A DNA stretch of 64,000 nucleotides from an uncultured Acetatifactor sp. (GTDB lineage Bacteria > Bacillota > Clostridia > Lachnospirales > Lachnospiraceae): NCBI GenBank assembly GCA_910577235.1, contig CAJTMX010000025.1, positions 3,360 to 67,359 of the forward strand. Direction: 5' to 3'. Positions 1 through 8,914 of this stretch are shown here, piece after piece. Made by a program: the position numbers and the translations under genes. The first letter of the stretch is position 1. The number at the start of each line of letters is the position of its first letter. A model generated the notes under the pieces. It ran no database searches. It was not told the origin of the DNA and worked only from the letters and a program-made list of their open reading frames with translations.

Positions 1-1
1 T

Positions 2-1204
2 GGCCATTTATCCAGTGATGCGGACACCGGTGAGGACAAGATGCTTAAGGGGGCGAAAAGGGAACATAAAACGGTGATGGAGATCGCTAAGTTTTACACC
101 GACGCTTTTTTCGGCGACTGCGCGAAACTGAATATCAAAACCCCTGATGTGGTGGAGCCTGCCACCAACTGTATACCGGAGTTTATCCATATGGTACAGA
201 CACTGTTAGAGAAAGGATATGCTTACGAGCAGGGCGGTAACATCTACTTTGACACTTCCAGACTGGAGGAATACTATGTATTTTCCAACCAGAGCGAACA
301 GGAGTTGCTGGTGGGAGTGAGAGATGATGTGGACGCCGATGCAAACAAACGCAATAAGAGCGATTTCGTGCTGTGGTTCACCAAGTCCAAATTTGACGAT
401 CAGGAGTTGAAATGGGAGAGCCCATGGGGGATGGGGTATCCGGGATGGCATATCGAGTGTTCCTGCATCAGTATGAAACATCTGGGCGAGTATATGGATA
501 TACACTGCGGAGGCGTGGACAATATTTTTCCCCATCACACCAACGAGATCGCACAGAGTGAATCCTATCTGGGACACAAATGGTGCAATTATTGGTTCCA
601 CGTACACCATTTAAATGATAAGTCAGGTAAGATGAGTAAGTCCAAGGGGGAGTTTTTGACTGTATCCCTGCTGGAAAGTAAGGGTTATGACCCCATAGTA
701 TACCGGATGTTCTGTCTGCAGTCCCATTACCGCAAGCCGCTGGAGTTTTCCTATGAGGTGCTTGACAATATGACCGCAGCTTATGATAAGCTGGTAAAGC
801 GTATCGGTTCGCTACAGCCGGAGGGCCGGGTGGAGGAAGAACGGTTTGCGGCGTATAAAAGGCGTTTTGAGGATGCGCTGTGCGACGATCTGAACTCCTC
901 CATGGCATTTACGGTTCTGTATGACATGCTGAAGGAGGATATGTCCGACGCCACAAAATATGCGTTGGCAGAGGACTTTGACAGGGTATTGTCCTTAAAT
1001 CTGCTGACGGCTCATCAGAGCAGGACGGTGGGGGAACAGGTGGACGCGGAGCTGGAGCAGTATATATTGTCCAGGATCGAGGAGCGCAAGGCGGCCAAAA
1101 AGGATAAGGATTACGCCAGAGCGGATGCCATCCGGGCCGAATTGCTGGAGCGGGGAATCCTGTTGGAAGATACGCGAGAGGGTGTAAAATGGAAGAAAGT
1201 ATAA
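2..1204 (+). CDS. cysS: Cysteinyl-tRNA synthetase (5' end outside window)
   Basis: Class I aminoacyl-tRNA synthetase that charges tRNA-Cys in the cytoplasm. The frame is open to the window edge, so the N-terminus with the HIGH motif is missing; 400 residues are visible. Seen: the core GWHIECS and FPHHTNEIAQSE, which in this family bind zinc and cysteine, then the KMSKSKG loop at about visible residue 210, followed by a helical C-terminal part as expected for the DALR/anticodon region. The usual IHGGG is IHCGG here, a minor deviation. The stop lies inside the next gene (16-bp overlap), so it is probably co-transcribed and translationally coupled with mrnC. Confidence 0.97.
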   Translation, partial: GHLSSDADTGEDKMLKGAKREHKTVMEIAKFYTDAFFGDCAKLNIKTPDVVEPATNCIPEFIHMVQTLLEKGYAYEQGGNIYFDTSRLEEYYVFSNQSEQELLVGVRDDVDADANKRNKSDFVLWFTKSKFDDQELKWESPWGMGYPGWHIECSCISMKHLGEYMDIHCGGVDNIFPHHTNEIAQSESYLGHKWCNYWFHVHHLNDKSGKMSKSKGEFLTVSLLESKGYDPIVYRMFCLQSHYRKPLEFSYEVLDNMTAAYDKLVKRIGSLQPEGRVEEERFAAYKRRFEDALCDDLNSSMAFTVLYDMLKEDMSDATKYALAEDFDRVLSLNLLTAHQSRTVGEQVDAELEQYILSRIEERKAAKKDKDYARADAIRAELLERGILLEDTREGVKWKKV

Positions 1205-1629
1205 ATCTGCCGGAGCAGATACGCGGCCGGTTTGGATGCCGGAATGTGGATATGCGGACTTATTCGCCGCTGACTATGGCCTATATCGGAGATGCCATAT
1301 ACGATCTGGTGATCCGCACGGTAGTGGTGGAGCGGGGGAACTGTCCCGCCAACGATCTGCACAGAAAGACCATACAGTACGTGAAAGCAGGTACCCAGGC
1401 CGAAATGATAGAGGCGCTGGCGGATATGTTGACAGAGGAGGAAACCGGAATCTACCGCTGGGGGCGCAACGCCAAGTTTTATACAAAAGCAAAGAATGCC
1501 TCTGTGGGAGAATATCGAAAGGCTACAGGTATGGAGGCTCTGATGGGCTATCTGTATATGACCGGGCGCATGGAAAGGATGCTGGAGCTGATACAGGAAG
1601 GTATACGCCGCGTGGGGCCGGAGATCTGA
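1189..1629 (+). CDS. mrnC: Mini-ribonuclease III
   Basis: Mini-III is a dimeric RNase III-like catalytic domain without a dsRNA-binding domain. In Bacillus it matures 23S rRNA. The 146-residue product is the normal length. Near the N-terminus it has SPLTMAYIGDAIYDLVIR, the family's signature around the catalytic acidic residues, and further on NAKFYTKAKNAS and TGMEALMGYLYMTGR, matching the second conserved helix. It starts within the end of cysS, and the order cysS-mrnC-rlmB is conserved across Firmicutes, which supports the call. Confidence 0.95.
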   Translation: MEESINLPEQIRGRFGCRNVDMRTYSPLTMAYIGDAIYDLVIRTVVVERGNCPANDLHRKTIQYVKAGTQAEMIEALADMLTEEETGIYRWGRNAKFYTKAKNASVGEYRKATGMEALMGYLYMTGRMERMLELIQEGIRRVGPEI

Positions 1630-1642
1630 GATTAAGAGGAAA

Positions 1643-2389
1643 ATGTTTATGGGATATCAGGAACAGGCAATAGAGGGCAGAAATGCCGTGATAGAGGCTT
1701 ACCGCAGCGGTAGGCCCATTGACAAGCTATATATACAGGACGGTTGTCAGGACGGCCCCGTTATGACCATCAAGAGGGAGGCCAAAAAGCATGAGACCCC
1801 TGTGAAGTATGTGACAAAGGAACGGCTGGATCAGATGTCTGAAACAGGACATCACCAGGGTGTTATAGCCGTGGCGGGAGCCTATGAATACGCGGAACTG
1901 GAGGATATTCTAAAGAAGGCGGAAACAAAGGGAGAACCTCCCTTTCTGTTTCTGCTGGATAATATTGAGGACCCTCACAATCTGGGTGCGATCATACGAA
2001 CCGCCAATCTGGCCGGCGCTCATGGGGTGATCATCCCTAAAAACAGGGCGGTGGGACTTACTGCCACAGTGGCCCGCACCTCGGCGGGGGCGCTGAATTA
2101 CACTCCGGTAGCAAGGGTCACAAATCTGTCCAAAACCATAGAAGAACTTAAGAAGTCGGGTATCTGGTTTGTCTGTGCCGATATGGGGGGAACCCGGATG
2201 TATGATCTGGACCTGAAAGGCCCTATGGGTCTGGTGATCGGCAGCGAGGGGGACGGTGTGAGCCGCCTGGTCAGAGAAAAGTGCGATATGACCGCAGCCA
2301 TTCCCATGAAGGGGGATATTGACTCCCTAAATGCCTCTGTGGCGGCCGGGGTATTGGCCTATGAGATCGTCAGACAGCGTTTACAGTGA
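1643..2389 (+). CDS. rlmB: 23S rRNA 2'-O-ribose methyltransferase, RlmB/TrmH type
   Basis: SpoU-family SAM-dependent methyltransferase; RlmB methylates G2251 of 23S rRNA. The N-terminal L30e-like substrate-binding domain (residues 1-90, GRNAVIEAYRSG) is followed by the knotted SPOUT domain with motif 1 NIEDPHNLGAIIRTA, motif 2 LVIGSEGDG and motif 3 SLNASVAAGVLAYEI. Length (248) fits. An AGAGGA site precedes ATG 1643; the in-frame ATG at 1649 is an alternative. The gap to mrnC is 13 bp. A second SpoU paralogue lies at 38521. Confidence 0.94.
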   Translation: MFMGYQEQAIEGRNAVIEAYRSGRPIDKLYIQDGCQDGPVMTIKREAKKHETPVKYVTKERLDQMSETGHHQGVIAVAGAYEYAELEDILKKAETKGEPPFLFLLDNIEDPHNLGAIIRTANLAGAHGVIIPKNRAVGLTATVARTSAGALNYTPVARVTNLSKTIEELKKSGIWFVCADMGGTRMYDLDLKGPMGLVIGSEGDGVSRLVREKCDMTAAIPMKGDIDSLNASVAAGVLAYEIVRQRLQ

Positions 2390-2477
2390 CGGGGCGGACT
2401 GCGGCGCATCGGGAATGACATCAGAGTGTGACAGGTTGGACGCGGTGGATCGGGAAAGAAGGGGCAGGAGGAACGCC

Positions 2478-3089
2478 ATGGAACGGGAGTATAGCCAGCT
2501 CAGCGATGAGGAACTGATAGATCGCCTGCGAAACGGAGAGAGCCGCATTACGGACTATATCATGGATAAATATAAGAATCTGGTGCGCAGCAAGGCCAAA
2601 TCCATGTACATTCTGGGAGGAGACAACGAGGATCTGATCCAGGAGGGCATGATTGGCCTGTTCAAGGCAATCCGAGACTATGACAGTGGCAGGGACGCCA
2701 GCTTTTATACTTTCGCGGATCTGTGTATCAGCCGTCAGATGTACACGGCCGTGCAGGCATCTCACAGGCAGAAACACTGGCCTCTGAACACTTATGTTTC
2801 CCTCTACGGAAACAGCCGCAGTCAGGAGGGAAACGAGGAATTGGAGTTGGCGGAGGCTTTGCCGCCCGATCAGGATCAGAATCCTGAAACGCTGTTTATA
2901 GACCGGGAGCGGGTGGAATATCTGGAGGGACAGATCGACAGGGAACTCAGCGGATTTGAAAAGCAGGTTCTGGATCTGTACCTCACCGGCATGAGTTACA
3001 GCCAGATCGCCAAAGTGCTGGGCAGGGAGGAAAAATCCACAGACAATGCTCTGCAACGGTTAAAAAGTAAGATAAAGAAGATGCTATAG
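2478..3089 (+). CDS. sigH: RNA polymerase sporulation sigma factor SigH
   Basis: Early-sporulation/stationary-phase sigma factor that recruits RNA polymerase to sigma-H promoters. Region 2 is recognisable in NEDLIQEGMIGLFKAIRDYD and FYTFADLCISRQM, region 4 in FEKQVLDLYLTGMSYSQIAK with the helix-turn-helix before the C-terminus. I chose ATG 2478 (203 aa) because AGGAGG sits 7 bases upstream; longer in-frame starts run back into rlmB. In Bacillus the gene yacP/rae1 lies between rlmB and sigH; it is absent here. The downstream terminator hairpin overlaps the stop codon. Confidence 0.94.
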   Translation: MEREYSQLSDEELIDRLRNGESRITDYIMDKYKNLVRSKAKSMYILGGDNEDLIQEGMIGLFKAIRDYDSGRDASFYTFADLCISRQMYTAVQASHRQKHWPLNTYVSLYGNSRSQEGNEELELAEALPPDQDQNPETLFIDRERVEYLEGQIDRELSGFEKQVLDLYLTGMSYSQIAKVLGREEKSTDNALQRLKSKIKKML

Positions 3090-3109
3090 TATCTTCTTTA
3101 TTTTTTTTT
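3074..3109 (+). terminator. Rho-independent terminator after sigH
   Basis: AAAGAAGAT (3074-3082) pairs perfectly with ATCTTCTTT (3091-3099) around an 8-nt loop, followed by a T-rich run to 3109. The stem includes the last sigH codons and its stop. Confidence 0.85.
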
Positions 3110-3133
3110 AATAATCTCGGCGGGACATGTGAA

Positions 3134-3195
3134 TTGACTTTCACCAGAGCACGGCTTATAATTGTATACAGATGACCGACCGGCTGGTCAGTCAT
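3134..3195 (+). promoter_or_regulatory. Promoter and TetR-type operator of the RND-tetR operon
   Basis: A consensus sigma-A promoter, TTGACT (3134-3139), 17 bp, TATAAT (3157-3162). About ten bases downstream, at the expected transcription start, lies a 24-bp inverted repeat: ATGACCGACCGG (3172-3183) against CTGGTCAGTCAT (3184-3195), 10 of 12 positions complementary. The GACCGACC/GGTCAGTC half-site style is typical of TetR/AcrR repressors, and a tetR gene closes the operon. I infer autoregulated repression. Confidence 0.85.
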
Positions 3196-3257
3196 TCCTT
3201 GACAGTAATCTAGTTTGCCAAGTGTAAGTACTCAGCGGCGCGGAAAGGAAAGCATTC

Positions 3258-6200
3258 ATGATATCAAAATTCAGTGTAAAAAAACCATATACCGTGCTGG
3301 TTGGCGTGGTGCTGGCCATTGTGCTGGGGATAGTGTCTTTTACCCGTATGACCACGGATCTGCTGCCGAATATCAGTCTGCCCTATGTGATCGTTATGAC
3401 TACTTATGTAGGGGCCAGCCCGGAGACGGTGGAGATGGTGGTGACCAAGCCGGTGGAGTCCTCCATGGCTACGGTCAGTAATATCGAGAGTATCAGTTCG
3501 GTTTCCTCGGAGAATTATTCCATGGTGATACTGGAATTTGCCCAGTCTGCGGATATGAATGCCGTATCGCTGGAAATCCGGGAGAACCTGGATCAGATCA
3601 AGTCCTACTGGGACGACAGTGTGGGCAATCCCATTATCATGAAACTGAATCCCGACATGCTGCCTGTGATGATGGTGGCCGTGGGCGTGGAGGATATGGA
3701 ATACGCACAGGTCAGCGCCTATGTCACGGATGTGCTGATGCCGGAGGTAGAAAGCCTGGAGGGCGTTGCCAGCGCCAGCGCCGTGGGTCTGCTGGAGGAG
3801 AGCGTCAATGTGGTCATCCGCCAGGAAAAGGTGGACGCGCTGAATGCCAAAATCTATGCGGCTATAGACGATAAAATGCGGGAGGCGGAGGAAGAGCTGG
3901 AGAACGGCCGCCAGGAGCTGGAGGATGGCCGTCAGGAGCTGGAGGACGGTAAAAAGGAGATTGCTAACGGCATCAAGGATATAAACAGCGGAAAGATAGA
4001 TATACAGGAGGGCAAGGATGAACTGAGCAGGACCCAGGAGGAGACAGCCGCCAAACTGGCTGAGACAAAGAATCAGCTGCTCACGGCCAAGACCAATCTG
4101 GAGTCCGCCAAGATGACGCTGAGTACCAATCTGACCACTGCCCGGGCTTTGCAGAAAGGCATAGATGAGATCAATAAGGTGCAGGAAAGTACCGGCAGTT
4201 ATATCAAGGAGTATGACCGTCTGATCGGCGGATTTTCCGTATCCGGCCCGGACGCGGATATAGACGATGAGACTAGAGAACAGATCCTTAGGCTGAAAGA
4301 GAGATTTTTTAACAGCGATATAGTGAAACAGATGGGTTCCAATGAACAGATGGCTGATATGCTTACCAATCTGAGAGAATTGGACTGGGCAGACCCGGAC
4401 AATTTTCAGACGGTCTATGTCAATCTGGGAGTGATCACGGCGGCGGTGTCCAGTCAGATCATGTCCCAGCGCAGCAATCTGGAACAGTCTTTGAACGCTC
4501 TGACCAACGGTTTGGGTCTGTCTGCCTACGAGGCGACGGTGAATAAGACAATGGCGACACTGGATGAGAACCTTAAGCAGGTCAATGACGGGCTGATCGA
4601 GGTGGAGAAAGGGGAACTGACGGCGGCGGTGGAGTTTGCAAACGCCACTTCCCAGATCAATCTGGGAGAATATCAGCTGGAGCTGGCCCAGATCCAGCTT
4701 GATGCCGCACAGGAACAGATAAAAACCGGGGAGGAGCAGCTGGACGCTGCCCAGGAACAGCTCCAGGAGGGTGAAAAACAGCTGGAGGAGGCCCGCCGGG
4801 AGGCTTATGACAGCGCGGATATGACAGAAATATTGACGGTGGATATGATAAAAAATCTGCTGACGGCCCAGAATTTCTCCATGCCAGGCGGTTATGTGAC
4901 TGAGGAGGGAATAGACTATCTGGTGCGAGTGGGAGATAAGCCGGTGACTCTGGAAGAGCTGCAGGCACTGCCGCTAATGGATCTACATATGGACGGGGTA
5001 CCTGTGATCACATTGGGAGATGTGGCGGATGTCTTTTTCACAGACAACGCAGAGGAAATCTATACCAATGTTAACGGCAGTCCGGGCTGCATATTGTCCA
5101 TTCAGAAACAGACCGGATATTCTACCGGCGCGGTGTCCGATCTGCTGTTGCAGCGCTTTGCGGATATGATGGAGGCGGATGAGCAGCTGAGCGTGGTTAC
5201 GCTGATGGACCAGGGTGTATATATAGATCTGGTGATGGATTCCATCGTGAGCAATATTTTGATGGGAGGTTTGCTGGCCATAGTGATCCTGCTGCTGTTT
5301 TTAAAGGATCTGCGGCCGACGATGGTGGTGGCGTTCTCCATACCTGTCAGTCTGGTCACGGCTATCGTCTGTATGTATTTCAGCGGTGTGACCCTGAACA
5401 TCATCTCCCTGTCCGGATTGGCGCTGGGCATTGGTATGTTGGTGGACAATTCCATCGTGGTGATTGAAAATATATACCGTATGCGGGGAGAGGGCAGATC
5501 CATATTAGATGCGGCTATTGAGGGCAGCAGTGAGGTGACAGGTTCCATCATTGCCTCCACGCTGACTACGGTGTGTGTGTTTGCGCCCATTGTTTTTACC
5601 GAGGGTATTACCAGACAGCTTTTTGTGGATATGGGGCTGACTATAGCCTATTCCCTGCTGGCCAGCCTGATCATCGCTCTGACGGTGGTGCCCGCCATGT
5701 CTTCAAAACTGTTGACCAAAACCAAGGAGCAAAAGGAAGGGCGTTTCTTTAAAGCGATGACAGGGGGCTATGTGAAACTGTTGGGCGGTGCGCTAAAATG
5801 TAAGAGCCTGGTGCTGGTGCTGGCTTTGGCTATGCTCGGTATCAGCTTTGCCCTGGCCTGGACCAACGGTACGGCTTTTATGTCGGATATGGATTCCACA
5901 CAGATGACGGTCAGCGTTAATCTGCCGGATGACGCCACTCTGGAGGAGACGGGCGCTTTGACTGATACGGTGGTGGAGAGGATATTGGAGCTGGAGGATA
6001 TCACGGATGTGGGTGCCATGGCCAGCACTTCCTCCATGGCCATGCTGACCGGAGGCGGCAACAGCAGTACCCACAGCACGGACATCTATGTGGTGGCCCG
6101 TGAGGACAAAAAGCTGAGCAATGAGGAGATCGCCCAGCTGATATTGGATAGGACGGCGGACCTGGAGGCGGAGATCACGGTGGATACCTCCAGTATGGAT

Positions 6201-7373
6201 ATGAGCGCCATGGGCAGCAGCGGTATCTCCATACAGGTGCGGGGCCGGGAACTGGATACCCTGCGGCAGATCGCGGGAGAAGTGGCGGCCATCGTGGAGT
6301 CCGTGGAGGGAACTGCTCAGGTGTCCGATGGTCTGGCGGAGAGCAGTGAAGAGCTGCGGATCACTGTTGACAAGGATAAGGCCATACGGTACGGTTTGAC
6401 TGTGGCACAGGTATTTACCCAGATCGCTCCCAAGCTGGCGGATTCCAGTAATGCCACCACCCTCGCGGCGGCGGATAAGGACTATGTGGTCTATGTGTCC
6501 AACGGCGGGGATACATCGCTTACAAGAGATATGATAGCGGACTTGCCCATAAAGGGAACGGACGAAGAGGGAAAAGAAGTGGAGATCCCTCTGTCAGATA
6601 TTGCCAGACTGACTCCGGCGGTGTCGCTTAATTCCATCAGCCGTGCGGATCAGAACCGCTATATCCAAGTGTCCGCCCAGATTGCCGACGGTTATAATGT
6701 GGGGCAGGTATCTGCCAAAGTGGAGAACCGGTTGGCCGACTATCAGCTCCCGGAGGGCTACAGCCTGGTATTTGCGGGTGAAAATGAGATGATCAACGAT
6801 GCTATCGGACAGGTGTTGTTGATGCTGCTCTTGGCGGTAGTATTTATGTATCTGATCATGGTAGCCCAGTTCCAGTCCCTGCTGTCACCGTTTATTATCC
6901 TGTTCACGATCCCGCTGGCCTTCACCGGAGGCCTGCTGGGGCTGTTTTTCAGCGGCAGTGAGATCAGCGTGATCGCACTGATCGGATTTGTCATGCTGGC
7001 CGGTATCATCGTAAACAACGGTATCGTGCTCATCGATTATATGAACCAGCTGCGGGAGCAGGGAATGGAGAAGAAAGAGGCCATTCTCACAGCGGGCCGT
7101 ACCAGACTGCGTCCGGTGCTGATGACGGCACTGACCACGATCCTGGCGCTGTCCACCATGGTACTCTCCGATGATATGGGAGCGGAGATGGCAAAGCCCA
7201 TGGCCGTCACTACCATAGGCGGCCTGCTGTACGGCACGCTGCTCACGTTGGTGGTGGTTCCCTGCGTATATGATATCTTTATCAGGGAAAAAGGAGAAAA
7301 ATCGAAGGCGAAAGTGAAACGCATTAAACGGAAACGTGTAAAACACGAAGAAGAGGCCACAGACACGGAGTAG
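3258..7373 (+). CDS. RND-family (AcrB/HAE1-like) transporter with coiled-coil insertion
   Basis: Proton-driven export pump of the RND superfamily, in the cytoplasmic membrane. 1371 residues versus about 1050 in Gram-negative AcrB. TM1 is at about 12-30; the first large outer loop starts with ASPETVEMVVTKPVE, a classic porter-domain motif. Residues about 200-515 form an inserted region of heptad-like acidic/basic sequence with repeats of QELEDG and AAQEQ (coiled coil). TM2-6 start at about 660, with GIGMLVDNSIVVIEN holding the relay aspartate. The second TM block starts near 1175. No membrane-fusion protein or outer-membrane factor is encoded nearby; the insertion may substitute. An AAAGGA ribosome binding site precedes ATG 3258. 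Confidence 0.92.
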   Translation: MISKFSVKKPYTVLVGVVLAIVLGIVSFTRMTTDLLPNISLPYVIVMTTYVGASPETVEMVVTKPVESSMATVSNIESISSVSSENYSMVILEFAQSADMNAVSLEIRENLDQIKSYWDDSVGNPIIMKLNPDMLPVMMVAVGVEDMEYAQVSAYVTDVLMPEVESLEGVASASAVGLLEESVNVVIRQEKVDALNAKIYAAIDDKMREAEEELENGRQELEDGRQELEDGKKEIANGIKDINSGKIDIQEGKDELSRTQEETAAKLAETKNQLLTAKTNLESAKMTLSTNLTTARALQKGIDEINKVQESTGSYIKEYDRLIGGFSVSGPDADIDDETREQILRLKERFFNSDIVKQMGSNEQMADMLTNLRELDWADPDNFQTVYVNLGVITAAVSSQIMSQRSNLEQSLNALTNGLGLSAYEATVNKTMATLDENLKQVNDGLIEVEKGELTAAVEFANATSQINLGEYQLELAQIQLDAAQEQIKTGEEQLDAAQEQLQEGEKQLEEARREAYDSADMTEILTVDMIKNLLTAQNFSMPGGYVTEEGIDYLVRVGDKPVTLEELQALPLMDLHMDGVPVITLGDVADVFFTDNAEEIYTNVNGSPGCILSIQKQTGYSTGAVSDLLLQRFADMMEADEQLSVVTLMDQGVYIDLVMDSIVSNILMGGLLAIVILLLFLKDLRPTMVVAFSIPVSLVTAIVCMYFSGVTLNIISLSGLALGIGMLVDNSIVVIENIYRMRGEGRSILDAAIEGSSEVTGSIIASTLTTVCVFAPIVFTEGITRQLFVDMGLTIAYSLLASLIIALTVVPAMSSKLLTKTKEQKEGRFFKAMTGGYVKLLGGALKCKSLVLVLALAMLGISFALAWTNGTAFMSDMDSTQMTVSVNLPDDATLEETGALTDTVVERILELEDITDVGAMASTSSMAMLTGGGNSSTHSTDIYVVAREDKKLSNEEIAQLILDRTADLEAEITVDTSSMDMSAMGSSGISIQVRGRELDTLRQIAGEVAAIVESVEGTAQVSDGLAESSEELRITVDKDKAIRYGLTVAQVFTQIAPKLADSSNATTLAAADKDYVVYVSNGGDTSLTRDMIADLPIKGTDEEGKEVEIPLSDIARLTPAVSLNSISRADQNRYIQVSAQIADGYNVGQVSAKVENRLADYQLPEGYSLVFAGENEMINDAIGQVLLMLLLAVVFMYLIMVAQFQSLLSPFIILFTIPLAFTGGLLGLFFSGSEISVIALIGFVMLAGIIVNNGIVLIDYMNQLREQGMEKKEAILTAGRTRLRPVLMTALTTILALSTMVLSDDMGAEMAKPMAVTTIGGLLYGTLLTLVVVPCVYDIFIREKGEKSKAKVKRIKRKRVKHEEEATDTE

Positions 7374-7377
7374 AGAG

Positions 7378-8013
7378 ATGAAAAAGATCACTGGATTTGA
7401 GCCAAAGGAAGAGATACCGGAAAAAGTGTTGCTGCTATACAGAGGCGTGATGGAGCTGGTTCTTGAGGGTGTGGATGTCCGCACTCTCAAGGTATCGGAT
7501 ATCACCTGTAAGGCCGGTATCGGAAAAGGGACAGCATATGATTATTTTGACACCCGGGAGGAGATCATCGTCAGCGCTATCCTGCATTTCATGGTATGTA
7601 TACAGGAGGAGGCGGAGACACAGCTGGCGCGGCGGACCGGTTTTTTTGAGCGGATGGAATATCTTCTGGAACTGCTGGAGGAAAAAATGGCAGAGCGGGA
7701 ATGTTTTCTGCATTTTATCCACTTGCTGACAGATACTTCCATCTGCGGCCTGAAACTGCAGGAACGGATCAGGGAGGCGGGGCAGGAGGATTATACGCTT
7801 GTATCCATGCTGAAAAATATGATCCGGGAGGGCGTGGAGAACGGGGAGCTGCGGGCGGACATTCCCGAGGGATACCTCTGCTATACCGTAGGCTCCCAGC
7901 TCGTCTGTTTTATGGCCAGTATCAGTTTCCCGGAGATTGGGCGTATTACGGTACAGGAACTGAAACCATATATTCTCAGTCAGCTGCGGGAGAGTTGTGG
8001 CTGCAAGACTTGA
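7378..8013 (+). CDS. TetR/AcrR-family transcriptional regulator
   Basis: 211-residue dimeric repressor. The N-terminal DNA-binding domain reads VSDITCKAGIGKGTAYDYF followed by DTREEII (residues about 40-65), the normal TetR helix-turn-helix. The C-terminal helical ligand domain is family-variable. The start is 4 bp after the transporter's stop, so the two are one operon. The likely operator is the palindrome at 3172-3195; the likely inducers are substrates of the transporter. The ligand cannot be told from sequence. Confidence 0.9.
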   Translation: MKKITGFEPKEEIPEKVLLLYRGVMELVLEGVDVRTLKVSDITCKAGIGKGTAYDYFDTREEIIVSAILHFMVCIQEEAETQLARRTGFFERMEYLLELLEEKMAERECFLHFIHLLTDTSICGLKLQERIREAGQEDYTLVSMLKNMIREGVENGELRADIPEGYLCYTVGSQLVCFMASISFPEIGRITVQELKPYILSQLRESCGCKT

Positions 8014-8092
8014 AAAAGGTAGTCTGATGTGCTATACTCATATCAGTCCTGTCAGCGGCAGGCAGTAATTGCAAAGATGTGGGGATGGGGAG

Positions 8093-8389
8093 ATGCAACA
8101 GACGTTATACAGTATGGTAAAGGTAAACAATGAGATAGAGTTATGTGAGGTAGGCGACTTGAATTGCAAGCAGGCCATCGAGAGGGAACTGCTGCAAAAC
8201 AGGATTTCCTATTTTATTCGCTGGAACAAGGGCGGTATATTCCGATTGGGGCGCAAAAAGGACTACTGTATTTTCTGTGTCAATGACAATGCGGCCCAGG
8301 AGGCGGAGGCCGTGATCAACACGCTGTGCGAACAGCAGGGATACCGTGTGAGATTTCTGCATCGCAGGACAAAAAACAAATATTTTTAG
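8093..8389 (+). CDS. Small hypothetical protein, 98 aa
   Basis: Not recognised. I use ATG 8093, preceded by GGGGAGATG-type purines; an in-frame start at 8069 would lengthen it slightly. The product is soluble and mixed alpha/beta in appearance: KQAIERELLQNRISYFI (helix), then basic RWNKGG and RLGRKKDY, a hydrophobic CIFCVNDN strand, helix AEAVINTLCEQQGY, and a basic tail HRRTKNKYF. No signal peptide or TM. It lies alone between the tetR operon and tRNA-Thr. The arrangement suggests a small ferredoxin-like fold, but this is only an impression. Confidence 0.65.
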   Translation: MQQTLYSMVKVNNEIELCEVGDLNCKQAIERELLQNRISYFIRWNKGGIFRLGRKKDYCIFCVNDNAAQEAEAVINTLCEQQGYRVRFLHRRTKNKYF

Positions 8390-8405
8390 AATTGTGTAAT
8401 TTGTG

Positions 8406-8434
8406 TTGACAAATGCGGATTTTTTTGGTAGAAT
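8406..8434 (+). promoter_or_regulatory. Promoter of tRNA-Thr
   Basis: TTGACA (8406-8411), 17-bp spacer, TAGAAT (8429-8434), about 30 bp before the mature tRNA start. Confidence 0.85.
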
Positions 8435-8465
8435 TGCTTTTGTGGTTGAGAGTGCATCACAACCT

Positions 8466-8538
8466 GCTGCTGTGGCTCAGTCGGTAGAGCGTCGCATTGG
8501 TAGTGCGGAGGTCACGGGTCCGATTCCCGTCAGCAGCT
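8466..8538 (+). tRNA. tRNA-Thr (anticodon GGT)
   Basis: Cloverleaf read by hand: acceptor GCTGCTG/CAGCAGC, D-arm GCTC..GAGC, anticodon loop TTGGTAG with GGT, T-loop with TTCCGATTCC-type sequence GTCCGATTC. No CCA encoded. The AT-rich accessory island starts directly downstream, but I saw no duplication of the tRNA 3' end at the far side. Confidence 0.95.
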
Positions 8539-8541
8539 TTG

Positions 8542-8569
8542 AAAAACCTTGAGTATTCAAGGTTTTTTT
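8542..8569 (+). terminator. Terminator of tRNA-Thr
   Basis: CCTTGA (8547-8552) / TCAAGG (8557-8562) with a GTAT loop, extended by A-T pairs and followed by seven T. Confidence 0.9.
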
Positions 8570-8914
8570 GTTTGTAGTAATCAGATAGCTTTAGACATGT
8601 TTGTAAAAATGCGGCAACAAGTGGAAACCAGATAGTGTGTTGGAGATACTACAAAAGCACTCTATTGATTAAAATTTTTAATTGCAGAAAAGAAGATAAC
8701 TTTTATGACAAAAGAGGAGTTATATAGTGCCTATTATGCTACTTTACCTATTTTAGTGGAGAAGGTCAGTGTTTTGCTTTTTCGTTGTGAGTGAGAACTG
8801 AGGCCGGAATTGGATGTCATGATATTTCACATGACTCTTTCAAAAAATCTCATTTATTTTTCTAAATGAAATGCTTAATTCAATATGAGAAAAGAGTCGT
8901 CAAAACTGGCGGCT
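8570..8914. other. Intergenic AT-rich stretch, no supported gene
   Basis: 345 bases without a credible gene. A 29-codon frame from ATG 8707 (MTKEELYSAYYATLP...) has a possible AAAAGAGG-like upstream sequence only inside its own start and ends early; it may be a remnant. An A/T-rich segment near 8840 precedes the hairpin that ends the minus-strand small gene at 8915. Nothing else is seen. Confidence 0.6.
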
